This document shows, in pieces, positions 26,740 to 37,819 of a stretch of DNA of 64,000 nt (positions within the stretch are counted from its first letter, which is position 1; every line of letters starts with the position of its first letter). Under the pieces are notes generated by a model. It was not told where the DNA came from, searched no databases, and saw nothing but the letters and a program-made list of their open reading frames with translations. The position numbers and the translations under genes were made by a program. Source of the stretch: Desulforhopalus vacuolatus (GTDB lineage Bacteria > Desulfobacterota > Desulfobulbia > Desulfobulbales > Desulfocapsaceae). The DNA lies in NCBI RefSeq assembly GCF_016918505.1, contig NZ_JAFFPZ010000013.1:21975-85974 (forward strand), read 5' to 3'.

Positions 26740-27963
26740 TCAGCGTAACGCTTCCTTGACTCGCTTCATTGCGGCGATAACGTTCTCGTGGCTGTTGAAA
26801 GAGGATATGCGGATATATCCATTGCCACAGGTTCCAAAACCTGCTCCGGGGGTACAGACCACGCCAGCTTTGTTGAGCAGCAGATCGAAGAACTCCCAGG
26901 AGTCCATCTTGCCGTCAATCCAGATATAGGGAGAGTTTATACCGCCCACGCACTCATAGCCGAGTCCTTCCATGGTTTGCAGAACCACTTCTGCATTGGC
27001 GCGATAAAACGTTATCAGCTCTTCACACTGTTTCTGCCCCTCTTCGGAATAGACGGCCTCAGCGGCTCGCTGTACGGGATAACTTACGCCGTTGAACTTG
27101 GTACAGTGGCGGCGATTCCACATATCGTGCAGGCTGTGGGGGGTTCCCGCCTTGTCCCAGCCCACACATTTTTTCGGGACAACTGTATAGGCACAGCGGG
27201 TACCGGTAAAGCCAGCGCTTTTGGAGAAACTGCGGAACTCCAGTGCAACCTCTTCTGCGCCGTCAATCTCGTAGATGGAATGGGGCAAACTGCTGTCCTG
27301 GATAAAAGCTTCATAGGCGGCATCAAAGAGGATGATTGCCTTGTTTTTCCTGGCGTAATCTACCCACTTTTGCAGATCTTCTTTCGTGGCGGTGGAACCG
27401 GTGGGGTTGTTGGGAAAACAGAGGTAAATCAGATCAGCTGGACGATCCGGCAGAGCCGGGACAAAACCATTTTCTTTGTTGCAATCAAGATAGACAATAT
27501 CTTTGTAACGGCCGTCGACAAAATCGCCGGTGCGTCCCGCCATGACGTTGGTGTCAAGATAGACGGGATAGACCGGATCGGGAATGGCTATGACAATATC
27601 TTCGGAAAAAATTTCCTGAATATTACCGGTATCGCATTTGGCACCGTCACTGACGAAGATCTCATCGGCGGTAATCTCTGTGCCACGGCTCTGAAAATCG
27701 TGGCTGGCGATGGCTTCACGGAGGAAATCATAGCCCTGCTCCGGGCCATAGCCGTGGAAGGTGGAATCATCGGCCATTTCGTCAATAGCTTTGTGAAAAG
27801 CTGCAATACAGGCTGGCGGCAATCCACGGGTAACATCGCCGATACCAAGCTTGATAACGTTCTTTTCTGGATGTTCCTGCTGAAACTTTGCCACTCGCCT
27901 GGCAATATCGGAAAAGAGATAAGAAGCTTGAAGTTTAAGATAGTTTTCGTTGATGGTGATCAT
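26740..27963 (-). CDS. dapL: LL-diaminopimelate aminotransferase
   Basis: PLP enzyme that converts tetrahydrodipicolinate directly to LL-diaminopimelate, replacing DapD, DapC and DapE in the lysine and peptidoglycan pathway. The 407-residue protein has the N-terminal [13 protein letters not shown] signature that separates DapL from ordinary aspartate aminotransferases, [16 protein letters not shown], and the PLP lysine in [12 protein letters not shown]. Length is typical of the family. It is divergent from pepN with about 106 bp between start codons and probably has its own promoter there. Confidence 0.96.
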   Translation of the reverse strand: MITINENYLKLQASYLFSDIARRVAKFQQEHPEKNVIKLGIGDVTRGLPPACIAAFHKAIDEMADDSTFHGYGPEQGYDFLREAIASHDFQSRGTEITADEIFVSDGAKCDTGNIQEIFSEDIVIAIPDPVYPVYLDTNVMAGRTGDFVDGRYKDIVYLDCNKENGFVPALPDRPADLIYLCFPNNPTGSTATKEDLQKWVDYARKNKAIILFDAAYEAFIQDSSLPHSIYEIDGAEEVALEFRSFSKSAGFTGTRCAYTVVPKKCVGWDKAGTPHSLHDMWNRRHCTKFNGVSYPVQRAAEAVYSEEGQKQCEELITFYRANAEVVLQTMEGLGYECVGGINSPYIWIDGKMDSWEFFDLLLNKAGVVCTPGAGFGTCGNGYIRISSFNSHENVIAAMKRVKEALR

Positions 27964-28069
27964 GGATTTTCCCGGTTGTCAAATTTATGAAATTGTGTAC
28001 GTTGCTATAAATCAAAAGAGTTTTTACTATAGCCAAAAGAACTTATGTGTCAATTAAAACAGGTGATTT

Positions 28070-30685
28070 ATGAGTGAGCACGACACCATCCGTCTCTCCG
28101 ATTACAAGCCTTTTCCCTTCGCGCTCGATACCATTGAGCTTGAGTTTCAACTCTACGAAGAATATACCCTCGTCTCTGCCAGAAGTACCTTCCGGCGTAC
28201 CGGCGAATCTCTCGATCTCCAGCTTGTCGGTGAAGAACTGGAGCTGCAGGGGATTGAGCTGAACGGTAAGCAGTGGCACGACTTCCGTATTGAAGATGGG
28301 CTTCTCATCTTGCCAAACGTGCCTGACGAGTTTACCCTTGTTATTCGAACTTTGATTAAACCAGCGGAAAATCGAGCACTTGAGGGACTCTATAAGTCCA
28401 GTGGCAACTACTGCTCCCAGTGCGAGGCCGAGGGATTCCGCAAGATCACCTGGTTCCCGGATCGCCCCGATGTCCTTACCTGTTTTACCACTCGTATTGA
28501 GGCGGAGAGAAAACTCTACCCGGTACTGCTTTCCAATGGCAATCTTATTGACAGCGGAGATGTGGAAGAAGGGCGCCATTTCGCCGTCTGGCAGGATCCC
28601 TTTCCCAAACCCTGCTATCTTTTTGCCCTTGTGGCCGGCAACCTTGTCCCCCTTGAAGACAGCTTCACCACCTGCTCCGGACGGGAAGTTGCCTTGAAAA
28701 TTTACGTTGAAGAACGTAATCGGGATAAATGTGACCATGCCATGGCTTCGTTGAAACGGGCAATGAAATGGGATGAAGATGTCTTCGGCCTTGAGTATGA
28801 CCTTGATATCTTCATGATTGTCGCGGTGGACGATTTCAATATGGGGGCCATGGAAAACAAGGGACTTAATGTCTTCAATTCCAAATATGTGCTGACTTCG
28901 CCCGATTCTGCTACCGACCAGGATTATCTCGGTGTGGAAGGGGTGATCGGCCACGAATATTTTCACAACTGGACCGGCGACCGGGTGACTTTGCGTGACT
29001 GGTTCCAGCTCAGTCTCAAGGAAGGGCTTACCGTTTTCCGTGATCAGGAGTTCTCTTCGGATATGAACTCCCGGCCGGTGCAGCGTATTGATGACGTTCG
29101 TCTGCTGAAGAACTTTCAATTTAAGGAGGACTCCGGCCCTCTGGCACACCCGGTGCGACCGGATAACTACCTTGAGATCAACAATTTCTATACCTCTACC
29201 GTCTACAACAAGGGGGCCGAGGTCATCCGTATGATCCACACCCTGATCGGAGCGGAGAATTTCCGCTGCGGGATGGATCTCTATATTGAACGTCACGATG
29301 GGCAGGCCGTGACCTGTGAGGATTTTGTTGCCGCCATGGCCGATGCCTCCGGGGTTAACCTTGATCAGTTTTTCCTCTGGTACAAGCAATCCGGAACGCC
29401 GGTGCTGACGGTGCTGACCGAGTGGCGCCCTGAGCAGGGCGGGTATCATCTTATTATTGAGCAGGAGTGTCCGGCTACCCCCGGGCAACTGCAGAAACAA
29501 CCTTTCCATATACCGATCACGGCTGGTCTGGTCGGGCGTAATGGTGAGCTTGAGCTGGAGGGCGGCGTTCATGAAGTAGTGTTGGAGCTGCGTGAAGATT
29601 GTCAGGAGTTTATCCTCAAGTGTCACTCTGACGAGGAGCCGGTACTCTCCCTGCTCCGTAATTTCTCTGCACCGGTTCGGGTCAAACGTTTTCAGAGTCG
29701 TGAACAACTGGCCCGGCTGGCATCTGCTGATGGTAATCTCTTCAACCGCTGGGACAGTATGACACGGCTGGCCTCGGAGGTAATTCTTGAGGTTGCCGAA
29801 CAGCTTCGCGGGGGAGGCAGGACGGTATCGATAGATCCTGTCTATATGCGTGCAGTACGCAACAGTCTCACCTGTACGCCGGATGACTGTTCCCTTCTTT
29901 CGCTTTCTCTGCAACTCCCTGCTGAGACAACTCTCGCTCAGGAGATGGATTCCATTGATCCTGATGCTCTCCATAAGGCTCGGCAGCTGGTGCAGCGGCA
30001 TATCGCACGGGAGAATCAGGCAACCTTGCAGCGCATCTTCGAAGTCAGTCGGGGCGATGACAATTATCTCGTCACTCCGCAGGAAGTGGGGCGTCGCAGC
30101 CTGAAAAATGTCGCTTTGCGGTATCTGATGGCACTTGATCCACTGCCGGAAGAGATCCTTGATCTGTGCCACCGTCAATTTGAAGAAGCCGGCAATATGA
30201 CCGATACTGTCGCTGCACTGGCCTGTCTGACCAATGTAGCTGGTGAGGTTCGGGAAAATGCTTTTGGTGCCTTTTATGAGAAGTGGAATCAGAATCCACT
30301 GGTGATGGACAAATGGTTTGTTTTGCAGGCGACCTCTCTGCTGGAGGATACCCTCGATCGGGTGCGTGAACTGATGGATAATCCAGCCTTCCTCCTTACG
30401 AATCCCAACAAAGTGCGTTCGCTGATTGGCAGTTTTGCCTCTGCCAACCATGTGCGTTTCCATGCCCCGGACGGAGGAGGCTACAGCTTCCTTGCTGACC
30501 GAATTTTGGAACTCAACGGTATCAATCCGCAGATTGCCGCCCGCCTCTGTTCTCCACTGATCAACTGGCGCAGATATGAACCGGGGCGTACCGCACTGAT
30601 GAAGGCGGAACTTGAACGGATCGCCAGCGCGAAAAAACTCTCCCGTGATGTCTATGAGGTTGTGAGCAAGAGCCTTGCCAGCTGA
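28070..30685 (+). CDS. pepN: Aminopeptidase N
   Basis: M1-family zinc metallopeptidase that removes N-terminal residues from peptides in the cytoplasm. The 871-residue protein has the GAMEN exopeptidase motif (GAMENKGLNVFN, about residue 262) and the zinc site HEYFHNW followed 18 residues later by the glutamate in KEGLTVF. The N-terminal beta-saddle, catalytic domain and long helical C-terminus all fit the E. coli PepN length. The ATG at 28070 has a weak AGGTG ribosome site. A large block of repeats begins 25 bp after the stop. Confidence 0.96.
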   Translation: MSEHDTIRLSDYKPFPFALDTIELEFQLYEEYTLVSARSTFRRTGESLDLQLVGEELELQGIELNGKQWHDFRIEDGLLILPNVPDEFTLVIRTLIKPAENRALEGLYKSSGNYCSQCEAEGFRKITWFPDRPDVLTCFTTRIEAERKLYPVLLSNGNLIDSGDVEEGRHFAVWQDPFPKPCYLFALVAGNLVPLEDSFTTCSGREVALKIYVEERNRDKCDHAMASLKRAMKWDEDVFGLEYDLDIFMIVAVDDFNMGAMENKGLNVFNSKYVLTSPDSATDQDYLGVEGVIGHEYFHNWTGDRVTLRDWFQLSLKEGLTVFRDQEFSSDMNSRPVQRIDDVRLLKNFQFKEDSGPLAHPVRPDNYLEINNFYTSTVYNKGAEVIRMIHTLIGAENFRCGMDLYIERHDGQAVTCEDFVAAMADASGVNLDQFFLWYKQSGTPVLTVLTEWRPEQGGYHLIIEQECPATPGQLQKQPFHIPITAGLVGRNGELELEGGVHEVVLELREDCQEFILKCHSDEEPVLSLLRNFSAPVRVKRFQSREQLARLASADGNLFNRWDSMTRLASEVILEVAEQLRGGGRTVSIDPVYMRAVRNSLTCTPDDCSLLSLSLQLPAETTLAQEMDSIDPDALHKARQLVQRHIARENQATLQRIFEVSRGDDNYLVTPQEVGRRSLKNVALRYLMALDPLPEEILDLCHRQFEEAGNMTDTVAALACLTNVAGEVRENAFGAFYEKWNQNPLVMDKWFVLQATSLLEDTLDRVRELMDNPAFLLTNPNKVRSLIGSFASANHVRFHAPDGGGYSFLADRILELNGINPQIAARLCSPLINWRRYEPGRTALMKAELERIASAKKLSRDVYEVVSKSLAS

Positions 30686-30710
30686 GCGGACAGGTTCAGG
30701 GGATGTGATG

Positions 30711-31300
30711 ATACCTTTACATTTTGTATTGGCGGATTCAACGGCAGGGGGATGGGAAAAGGGAGGCAGGAAACGGGAGACAAGGAAAGCAAAAAACGGA
30801 ACAGCGAAAAACTTTTTGCCAAAGGAAAGCTCTAATCATGCGAATAAAGGCAAAAAACTTTAAAAAAAGATTTTAAAATTAAACAGAGAATTGCTGTTGT
30901 TCTCTCTTTACTCTTTGCACTCTTCGCGGTGAAATTCTTTGTCTTTTTAGAGCTTCTTTAAGAAGTTACGCTTTTGTAAAAAATGCCCTTTTTCGCATGA
31001 ATTAGACCATTCCTATTAAGTTATGCTCGTTTTACAGCCTGTTTATCCATTCGTAATCGCCAAAAAATATTTCCACGCAGTCGCATTCTCTGATCAGTAA
31101 AAAATGTAATTGTTATTAGTGAAAATTCGTGTCCATTCGTGGTTACAAATTGCAGAAGGAACCACGAATGGACACGGATAAACAAGAATTCCGGTCTTTG
31201 TCTTTCCGTTTTTTGCTTTATCCTGTCTCCCGTCTCCCGTCTCCCGCTTTTGCTTTCCTTCGCGTTCTTCGCGGTAAAAAATTGTCTTCCCGCCTTTTGT
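30711..31300. repeat. Compound block of family-2 mosaic repeats
   Basis: About 590 bp without a believable gene between pepN and the small cytochrome. Starts ATACCTTTACATTTTGTATT, contains the purine tract, the GCGAAAAACTTTTTGCC module, a stretch near GCACTCTTCGCGGTGAA, then a second unit starting ACCATTCCTATTAAGTTATG at about 31008 with GTGTCCATTCGTGGTTAC followed by its inverted partner ACCACGAATGGACACGG, and ends in CTTCGCGTTCTTCGCGG. It looks like two or more copies inserted side by side. Several short frames here show only repeat-derived peptides. Confidence 0.8.
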
Positions 31301-31319
31301 TTCTTGACCAGGTTCACTG

Positions 31320-31577
31320 CTACTTGCGGATATGACACAGCAGGCAGCGGTATTTCGGCGGATGGTTTTCTGACAGCGGATATTTCCTGCCCTGGGCATG
31401 ACACTGTTCACACTGTTTCTCTGCCTCTTTTTTATGCATGCCGGAAAAAATTTGATGGTTTTTATCCTTTGGAACATGGGGAGTGGTCACCTCCGGCGCA
31501 TTGAAGAGAAAGATGAGAATGACTCCGGCAAGAGTGACAAAGAGGATATTAAGCAGGACTACTGTATTCTTTTTCAT
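31320..31577 (-). CDS. Small membrane-anchored diheme c-type cytochrome
   Basis: An 85-residue protein with an N-terminal hydrophobic anchor (about residues 7-25) and two covalent heme sites, CEQCH at 56-60 and CLLCH at 78-82. Additional histidines (34, 41, 48, 72) could be distal ligands. This is the pattern of tiny periplasmic electron carriers or of a single napC/nrfH-like module cut short; no larger family is identifiable. It lies 39 bp downstream of the geranylgeranyl-reductase-like gene on the same strand and is probably co-transcribed. No strong ribosome site is seen. Confidence 0.72.
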   Translation of the reverse strand: MKKNTVVLLNILFVTLAGVILIFLFNAPEVTTPHVPKDKNHQIFSGMHKKEAEKQCEQCHAQGRKYPLSENHPPKYRCLLCHIRK

Positions 31578-31616
31578 AATATTTTTTTCAATGACAGAGA
31601 GTGGTAAATGTAACTT

Positions 31617-32741
31617 TCAGCCGCCCATCTCTGCCTTGTTGATCGGCAGCAGGCCGAGGCGCAGCAGCAGGCAGGTTCCCTCGCTGAGCAGGGACAGACG
31701 CTTCGGGTAAGTGCGGGCGTAGCGTACTGCTTTCAGGTGGCGGGCGTGACGCGCTTCGAGACGGGTGAAGATCTCATTTTCCCAGGAGGGGTTTATAATA
31801 CGATTGCCGACATATTCACCGGAGATGACTGCCGAATAAATCCCTTCGCCGGTGAGTCCTGAAGCAAGACCGGCAGCATCTCCGACGAGGTAAATACGGG
31901 AGTCCTTTTTGAATTCGACTCCGCGATAATCAAAATTTATGTTCTCCGCGCGGAGTTGCTGGCCCTCAAGGTCGAAACCTTCGGCTTGCGTCCAGGTCTG
32001 GAAGTTCTTGCATAGTTCACGGGCGGAGATCATTTCGCTGTCACCGTAAACACCGATTGAAGTGGTTTCGCGATGAGGAAAGATCCACGCATAACCGCTG
32101 GCGAAGAGGGAGGGGTTGAGATGCCATTCCATCTTTTCCCGGGTGATCGGCAGCTGACAGTTGATGCCAAAGCCCTTGAGCTCGACGGGGAGACCGAGAA
32201 AACGGCGAACCCTTGAGTTTGAACCGTCAGCACCGACGAGGCAGGTGTAGTGCACCTGCCGCTCCTTTTCTTCTCCGAGTTTGTTTTTTACGCAGACCGT
32301 AACAGAACCGGCATTGATCTCTTGCACCTGGGCTCCCACGAAGATGTTCGCCCCGGCCCTGCATGCCTCCAGCGCCATCCTTTCGCCGAGTTCTACTCGA
32401 TTGAGGGTAGCGATGATTGCCTCTTTCGCATGGATCTCGGCCCGCTGATGACGGGTAACAATGGTCTGGGCAGGAAAGGTGCGCTGGACAATATCCTTAA
32501 ACCGATCAAGAATCCCGTGCATGGTGATGCCACCGGCACAGACCTTTTCTCCAATCTGCTTCCGGCGCTCAAAGACCGCCACAGTGGCCCCCGCTTCGGC
32601 ACAGACTCGTGCACAGGCAAGTCCTGCAGGGCCGGCACCGATGATGACCACGTCGTAGTTTTGGAAAATGATCGGATTTGTCCCGGTTTCAGCTTTGGGA
32701 ATTATGTTATTTTCGTTTTTCAAATTGATTTCTTCAGACAT
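31617..32741 (-). CDS. FAD-dependent oxidoreductase of the geranylgeranyl reductase family
   Basis: A 374-residue flavoprotein with the Rossmann motif VVIIGAGPAGLACARVCAEAG near the N-terminus, GADGSNSRVRR in the middle and the second FAD motif LVGDAAGLASGLTGEGIYSA near the C-terminus. These define the geranylgeranyl reductase/digeranylgeranylglycerophospholipid reductase family, which reduces isoprenoid double bonds; substrate in this organism is unknown. Saturation of menaquinone side chains or lipids is possible. The frame runs upstream into a family-2 repeat; the ATG at 32741 is the last one before the FAD motif and avoids repeat-derived residues. Confidence 0.85.
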   Translation of the reverse strand: MSEEINLKNENNIIPKAETGTNPIIFQNYDVVIIGAGPAGLACARVCAEAGATVAVFERRKQIGEKVCAGGITMHGILDRFKDIVQRTFPAQTIVTRHQRAEIHAKEAIIATLNRVELGERMALEACRAGANIFVGAQVQEINAGSVTVCVKNKLGEEKERQVHYTCLVGADGSNSRVRRFLGLPVELKGFGINCQLPITREKMEWHLNPSLFASGYAWIFPHRETTSIGVYGDSEMISARELCKNFQTWTQAEGFDLEGQQLRAENINFDYRGVEFKKDSRIYLVGDAAGLASGLTGEGIYSAVISGEYVGNRIINPSWENEIFTRLEARHARHLKAVRYARTYPKRLSLLSEGTCLLLRLGLLPINKAEMGG

Positions 32742-32759
32742 GTTTGATGGGGAGGTGTT

Positions 32760-33232
32760 ATACCATTTACATTTTGTATTGACCAGAGAACGCAACTGCA
32801 TAGACATCTTTTTTGGCGATGACGAATGAGTAATAATTCGTGTTTATCCGTGTCCATTCGTGATCCCTTCTGCAGTTTGTAACCACGAATGGATAAACAG
32901 GATACAAAACGGGGCACAACTTAATAGAAATGGTATAACTTCTTAAAGAAGCTCTAAAAAGACAAAGAATTTCACCGCGAAGAACGCAAAGAGTAAAGAT
33001 AGAACAACAGCAATTCTCTGTTTAATTTTAAAATATTTTTTAAAGTTTTTTGCCTTTATTCGCATGTTTAGAGCTTTCCTTTGGCAAAAAGTTTTTCGCT
33101 GTTCCGTCTTTTGCTTTTCCCTGCCTCCTGTCTCCCGTCTCCTTTCTCCTGTTTCCCGTCCTCCTGCCTTTGAATCCGCCCATAGAAAGTGAAAATGGCA
33201 TTTATGCGGTCACAACTTAATCGGAATGGTAT
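32760..33232. repeat. Complete family-2 mosaic repeat (ATACCATT...AATGGTAT)
   Basis: The longest copy with both ends intact, 473 bp. Left end ATACCATTTACATTTTGTAT, right end ACAACTTAATCGGAATGGTAT. Order of modules: GACCAGAGAACGCAAC, GTGTCCATTCGTGATCC with inverted partner ACCACGAATGG, an internal ACAACTTAATAGAAATGGTAT (a second, internal end at about 32918-32938), CGCGAAGAACGCAAAGAG, the AATTCTCTGTTTAATTTT module, GGCAAAAAGTTTTTCGC, a pyrimidine tract with TGTCTCCCGTCTCC, then GAAAGTGAAAATGGC. The internal end shows that the copy is a fusion of two units. Confidence 0.85.
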
Positions 33233-33271
33233 TAGATGTGTTGTGGTTCCGCAGCATTCAGTTAAATAAAA

Positions 33272-33307
33272 AAACCTGCTTTTCCCAAAAAAGGGAAAAA
33301 CAGGTTT
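33272..33307. terminator. Terminator downstream of sdhB
   Basis: AAACCTGCTTTTCCC pairs with GGGAAAAACAGGTTT with a short A-rich loop. The A-run to the left reads as a T-run on the minus strand, so the hairpin fits termination of the sdhCAB transcript about 90 bp past the sdhB stop. Confidence 0.85.
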
Positions 33308-33398
33308 ATTTCTACATTTTTACTTCTAAAATTGCGACCGCTAAATTACAGGAAAATATGAAGCGTCTGCGTTCAGACCCATTCCTGTATCAGAGGTC

Positions 33399-34160
33399 TC
33401 AGTCGTCACGACCAGTGAAAATTCCTTTGAGGAATTCACGGTTCAGGCGGGCGATATTACTGATGGAGATACCTTTCGGACAAACAGCTTCACACTCTTT
33501 GGTGTTCGTGCAGTGACCGAAACCTTCATCATCCATGCATTGGACCATGGCCTGAGCACGTTCCTTGCGCTCTACCTGTCCCTGGGGCAACAGGGCAAGC
33601 TGGCTGATCTTGGCTGAGGTGAAAAGCATGGCGGCGCCATTCGGGCAGGAAGCCACACAGGCCCCGCAACCGATACATGCTGCCGCGTCCATGGCCAGTT
33701 CCACCTGTTGGGAGGAGATGCGCACGGAGTTGGCGTCCGGGGTACCACCGGTGTTGACGTTTGTATACCCGCCAGCCTGGATAATACGGTCAAGGGCAGA
33801 GCGGTCAATCATCAGATCTTTGTAGATGGGGAAAGCTCTGGAACGAAACGGTTCAATAACAATAGTGTCACCATTGTTGAAATGGCGCATGTGGAGCTGG
33901 CAAAGAGTTGTTTCTTTTTCCGGACCATGGGCCACACCGTTTACCATTGCCCCACACATACCGCATATACCCTCACGGCAGTCGTGATCGAAGGCGACCG
34001 GATCGATCCCTTCATGGGTCAGCTTTTCGTTGAGTACATCGAGCATTTCCAGAAAAGAACTGTCAGTGGAAATATTTTCGACGGAGTAGGTTTCCACCTT
34101 CCCCTCAGCCTCAGCGTTCGGCTGTCTCCAGATTTTCAAAGTCAGATTTATTTCACTCAT
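33399..34160 (-). CDS. sdhB: Succinate dehydrogenase / fumarate reductase iron-sulfur subunit
   Basis: Electron-transfer subunit linking the flavin site to the membrane quinone. The 253-residue protein has the [2Fe-2S] motif CREGICGMCG, then two ferredoxin-like motifs, CIGCGACVASCPNG and CTNTKECEAVCPKGI, for the [4Fe-4S] and [3Fe-4S] centres. It is last in the sdhC-sdhA-sdhB order of type B (menaquinone) complexes, 21 bp after sdhA. Direction of catalysis cannot be read from the sequence; frdB is the alternative name. Confidence 0.95.
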   Translation of the reverse strand: MSEINLTLKIWRQPNAEAEGKVETYSVENISTDSSFLEMLDVLNEKLTHEGIDPVAFDHDCREGICGMCGAMVNGVAHGPEKETTLCQLHMRHFNNGDTIVIEPFRSRAFPIYKDLMIDRSALDRIIQAGGYTNVNTGGTPDANSVRISSQQVELAMDAAACIGCGACVASCPNGAAMLFTSAKISQLALLPQGQVERKERAQAMVQCMDDEGFGHCTNTKECEAVCPKGISISNIARLNREFLKGIFTGRDD

Positions 34161-34181
34161 TGTATATTCTCCCTTGTAGGT

Positions 34182-36110
<1,929 letters not shown>

Positions 36111-36203
36111 AATCTATATTCCCTGGATGAATTACTAAAAATAAACGGAGTCACTTTCCTCTGTGCTGCAACGGCAACGGTGAGGAACCCGTAAGATTTC
36201 ATA

Positions 36204-36848
36204 TCAATAAGTACTTGTTGTTAACAGATAGAGCGCGATGAGGCTGAAAAAGCAGAGAAAACCTCCAGGTACGACCCATGTTGCCCAGGCGATCACTGTG
36301 TTATAACGCGGATGGTTGACACCAACCGTTTGCAGCATAGACCAGAATCCGTGGCTCAGGTGGATAAAGAGCGCGGCAAAACCGGCAAGATAAAGCAAAA
36401 CATAAAAGAAATTGCTCAAGGCCACGTCTATAACGTTGGAGATCATCTGGTCATGAGTTGGAGCTACAGCAAAACCGAAAACGTGAATGAGGACGAAACA
36501 AAGGATGAACAGCCCGGTATATGGCATGGTAGACATGGCATACGGGTTTTTGGTCACCCAGGTGTTGACTACGTAACGATTTTTCCCTTCTTTGCGTCCT
36601 TCCTGCCAGAGAAGCAGACCGACTCCAATGTGGATTAAAAAGAGTGCAAAGAGCCCGAGACGGAAGATGAAAACAATGACCGGGTGACTGTGCAGGTTTT
36701 CCGCATACCCCTGGAAGACTTCACTGCCAACAAAGATAGTCACGTTCCCTGCGGCATGAACACACAGAAAGAGAATGAGACATAGCCCAGTGACAGCCAT
36801 CACCATTTTCTTGCCAATCGAAGAGGTTAAGAATCTGACGAACCACAT
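36204..36848 (-). CDS. sdhC: Succinate dehydrogenase cytochrome b subunit
   Basis: Membrane anchor with two b hemes that exchanges electrons with menaquinone. The 214-residue protein has five hydrophobic segments and conserved histidines within them (FLCVHAAGN, NLHSHPVIV, IHIGVG, LIHVFGF, LFIHLSHGFW), the pattern of the single-subunit type B anchor (cytochrome b558 family). It is the first gene of sdhCAB. About 320 bp of non-coding DNA separate it from the divergent gph gene, where the promoter must lie. Confidence 0.94.
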   Translation of the reverse strand: MWFVRFLTSSIGKKMVMAVTGLCLILFLCVHAAGNVTIFVGSEVFQGYAENLHSHPVIVFIFRLGLFALFLIHIGVGLLLWQEGRKEGKNRYVVNTWVTKNPYAMSTMPYTGLFILCFVLIHVFGFAVAPTHDQMISNVIDVALSNFFYVLLYLAGFAALFIHLSHGFWSMLQTVGVNHPRYNTVIAWATWVVPGGFLCFFSLIALYLLTTSTY

Positions 36849-37171
36849 AATCGCTCCTTTGTGTAAAAAATTGCATGAAAGCTCTTGGCTTCATGGGGCT
36901 GCCGGGAAGAGAAGGCTTTCACGAGTTGAGGGTGCCCAGCTTGAACAGGCACACTTTCAGAAGTGTGAAACTTCGGGGGAAGTGGTCTGTCGAAAAACGG
37001 GTTAGGCACGTTGTTTAAAAATGAACCGTCCTTCAGTGGGGTGATTCTATCTTATATACAGAAAAAAAAAAGGGGAAAATCATTTTTTTTTAATCTTTTA
37101 ATGTATTTTATATGCATTATTGTGCTTGTGCATTGAAGCTGAACCTTAACTCTAATCGTGGAGAAAAAGCA
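36849..37171. other. Divergent promoter region sdhC / gph
   Basis: About 320 bp with no gene, no family-1 or family-2 repeat and a long A/T stretch at about 37062-37105. The AT-rich half is a likely place for the gph promoter and the half near 36900-37000 for that of sdhC, but no consensus pair can be assigned. Confidence 0.45.
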
Positions 37172-37816
37172 GTGAAAAATCAGGCAGTTATTTTTGATCT
37201 GGATGGAACCCTCGTTGATACTCTTGTTGACCTTGCCGAAACGTGCAATGCTATCCTCGCGGATTTTGGTTTTTTACCACACCCTGTGGATGATTATCGC
37301 TATTTCGTTGGCAATGGTCTGCGCAGGATGATCGAACAGATTCTGCCGGAGGGTGAAGAGGGAAAAGTGGAACAGGGCCTGGTCCTTTTTCAGACTCTTT
37401 ATGCGAAAAACTGGCAGAAAAATGCAGTGCCTTATGCTGGAATTCATGAGGCGCTGCAGGGTCTTTCGAGGCGGGGGCTGCAACTTGCGGTGCTTTCCAA
37501 TAAACCCCACGATTTCACCTGTATGTTTGTCGATCACTATTTCCCCGAGAAACCGTTTCGCCTTGTCTATGGTCAGCAGCCCGGGGGACCCCGCAAGCCT
37601 GATCCAGCCATGGCGATAAGAATTCTTGAAGAATTAAAGTGTGATGCGGAAAACTCTGTCTTTGTCGGCGACACCGCCATGGATATTCTCACCGGAGTCC
37701 GTGCCGGGATGAAAACCATTGGTGTGAAATGGGGATTTCGCGAAGAGAAGGAACTGCGTGACAGCGGTGCCTCGGTGATAATTCAACAGCCCTCCCAACT
37801 TCTGGAGCAGATCTGA
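37172..37816 (+). CDS. gph: Phosphoglycolate phosphatase-like HAD hydrolase
   Basis: HAD-superfamily phosphatase, 214 residues, with motif I FDLDGTLVDT (catalytic Asp), the cap domain with NGLRRMIEQ, motif II LSNKPHDF, the lysine in GGPRKPDPAM and motif IV GDTAMDILTG. These match the Gph group, which clears 2-phosphoglycolate, but other small phosphate esters are possible. The GTG at 37172 has GGAGA seven bases upstream and places motif I at the expected position; the upstream ATG at 37112 would add 20 residues without similarity. Stop lies three bases before the DUF445 gene. Confidence 0.85.
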   Translation: MKNQAVIFDLDGTLVDTLVDLAETCNAILADFGFLPHPVDDYRYFVGNGLRRMIEQILPEGEEGKVEQGLVLFQTLYAKNWQKNAVPYAGIHEALQGLSRRGLQLAVLSNKPHDFTCMFVDHYFPEKPFRLVYGQQPGGPRKPDPAMAIRILEELKCDAENSVFVGDTAMDILTGVRAGMKTIGVKWGFREEKELRDSGASVIIQQPSQLLEQI

Positions 37817-37819
37817 TTT

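Noticed and set aside
28043..30463. 806-codon open frame on the minus strand across pepN
   Set aside because: It is the antisense of pepN, whose motifs are complete; the peptide shows no recognisable domain.
30711..33232. CRISPR array in the repetitive intergenic blocks
   Set aside because: Repeats are of unequal spacing and varying composition, with no constant repeat-spacer periodicity and no cas genes nearby.
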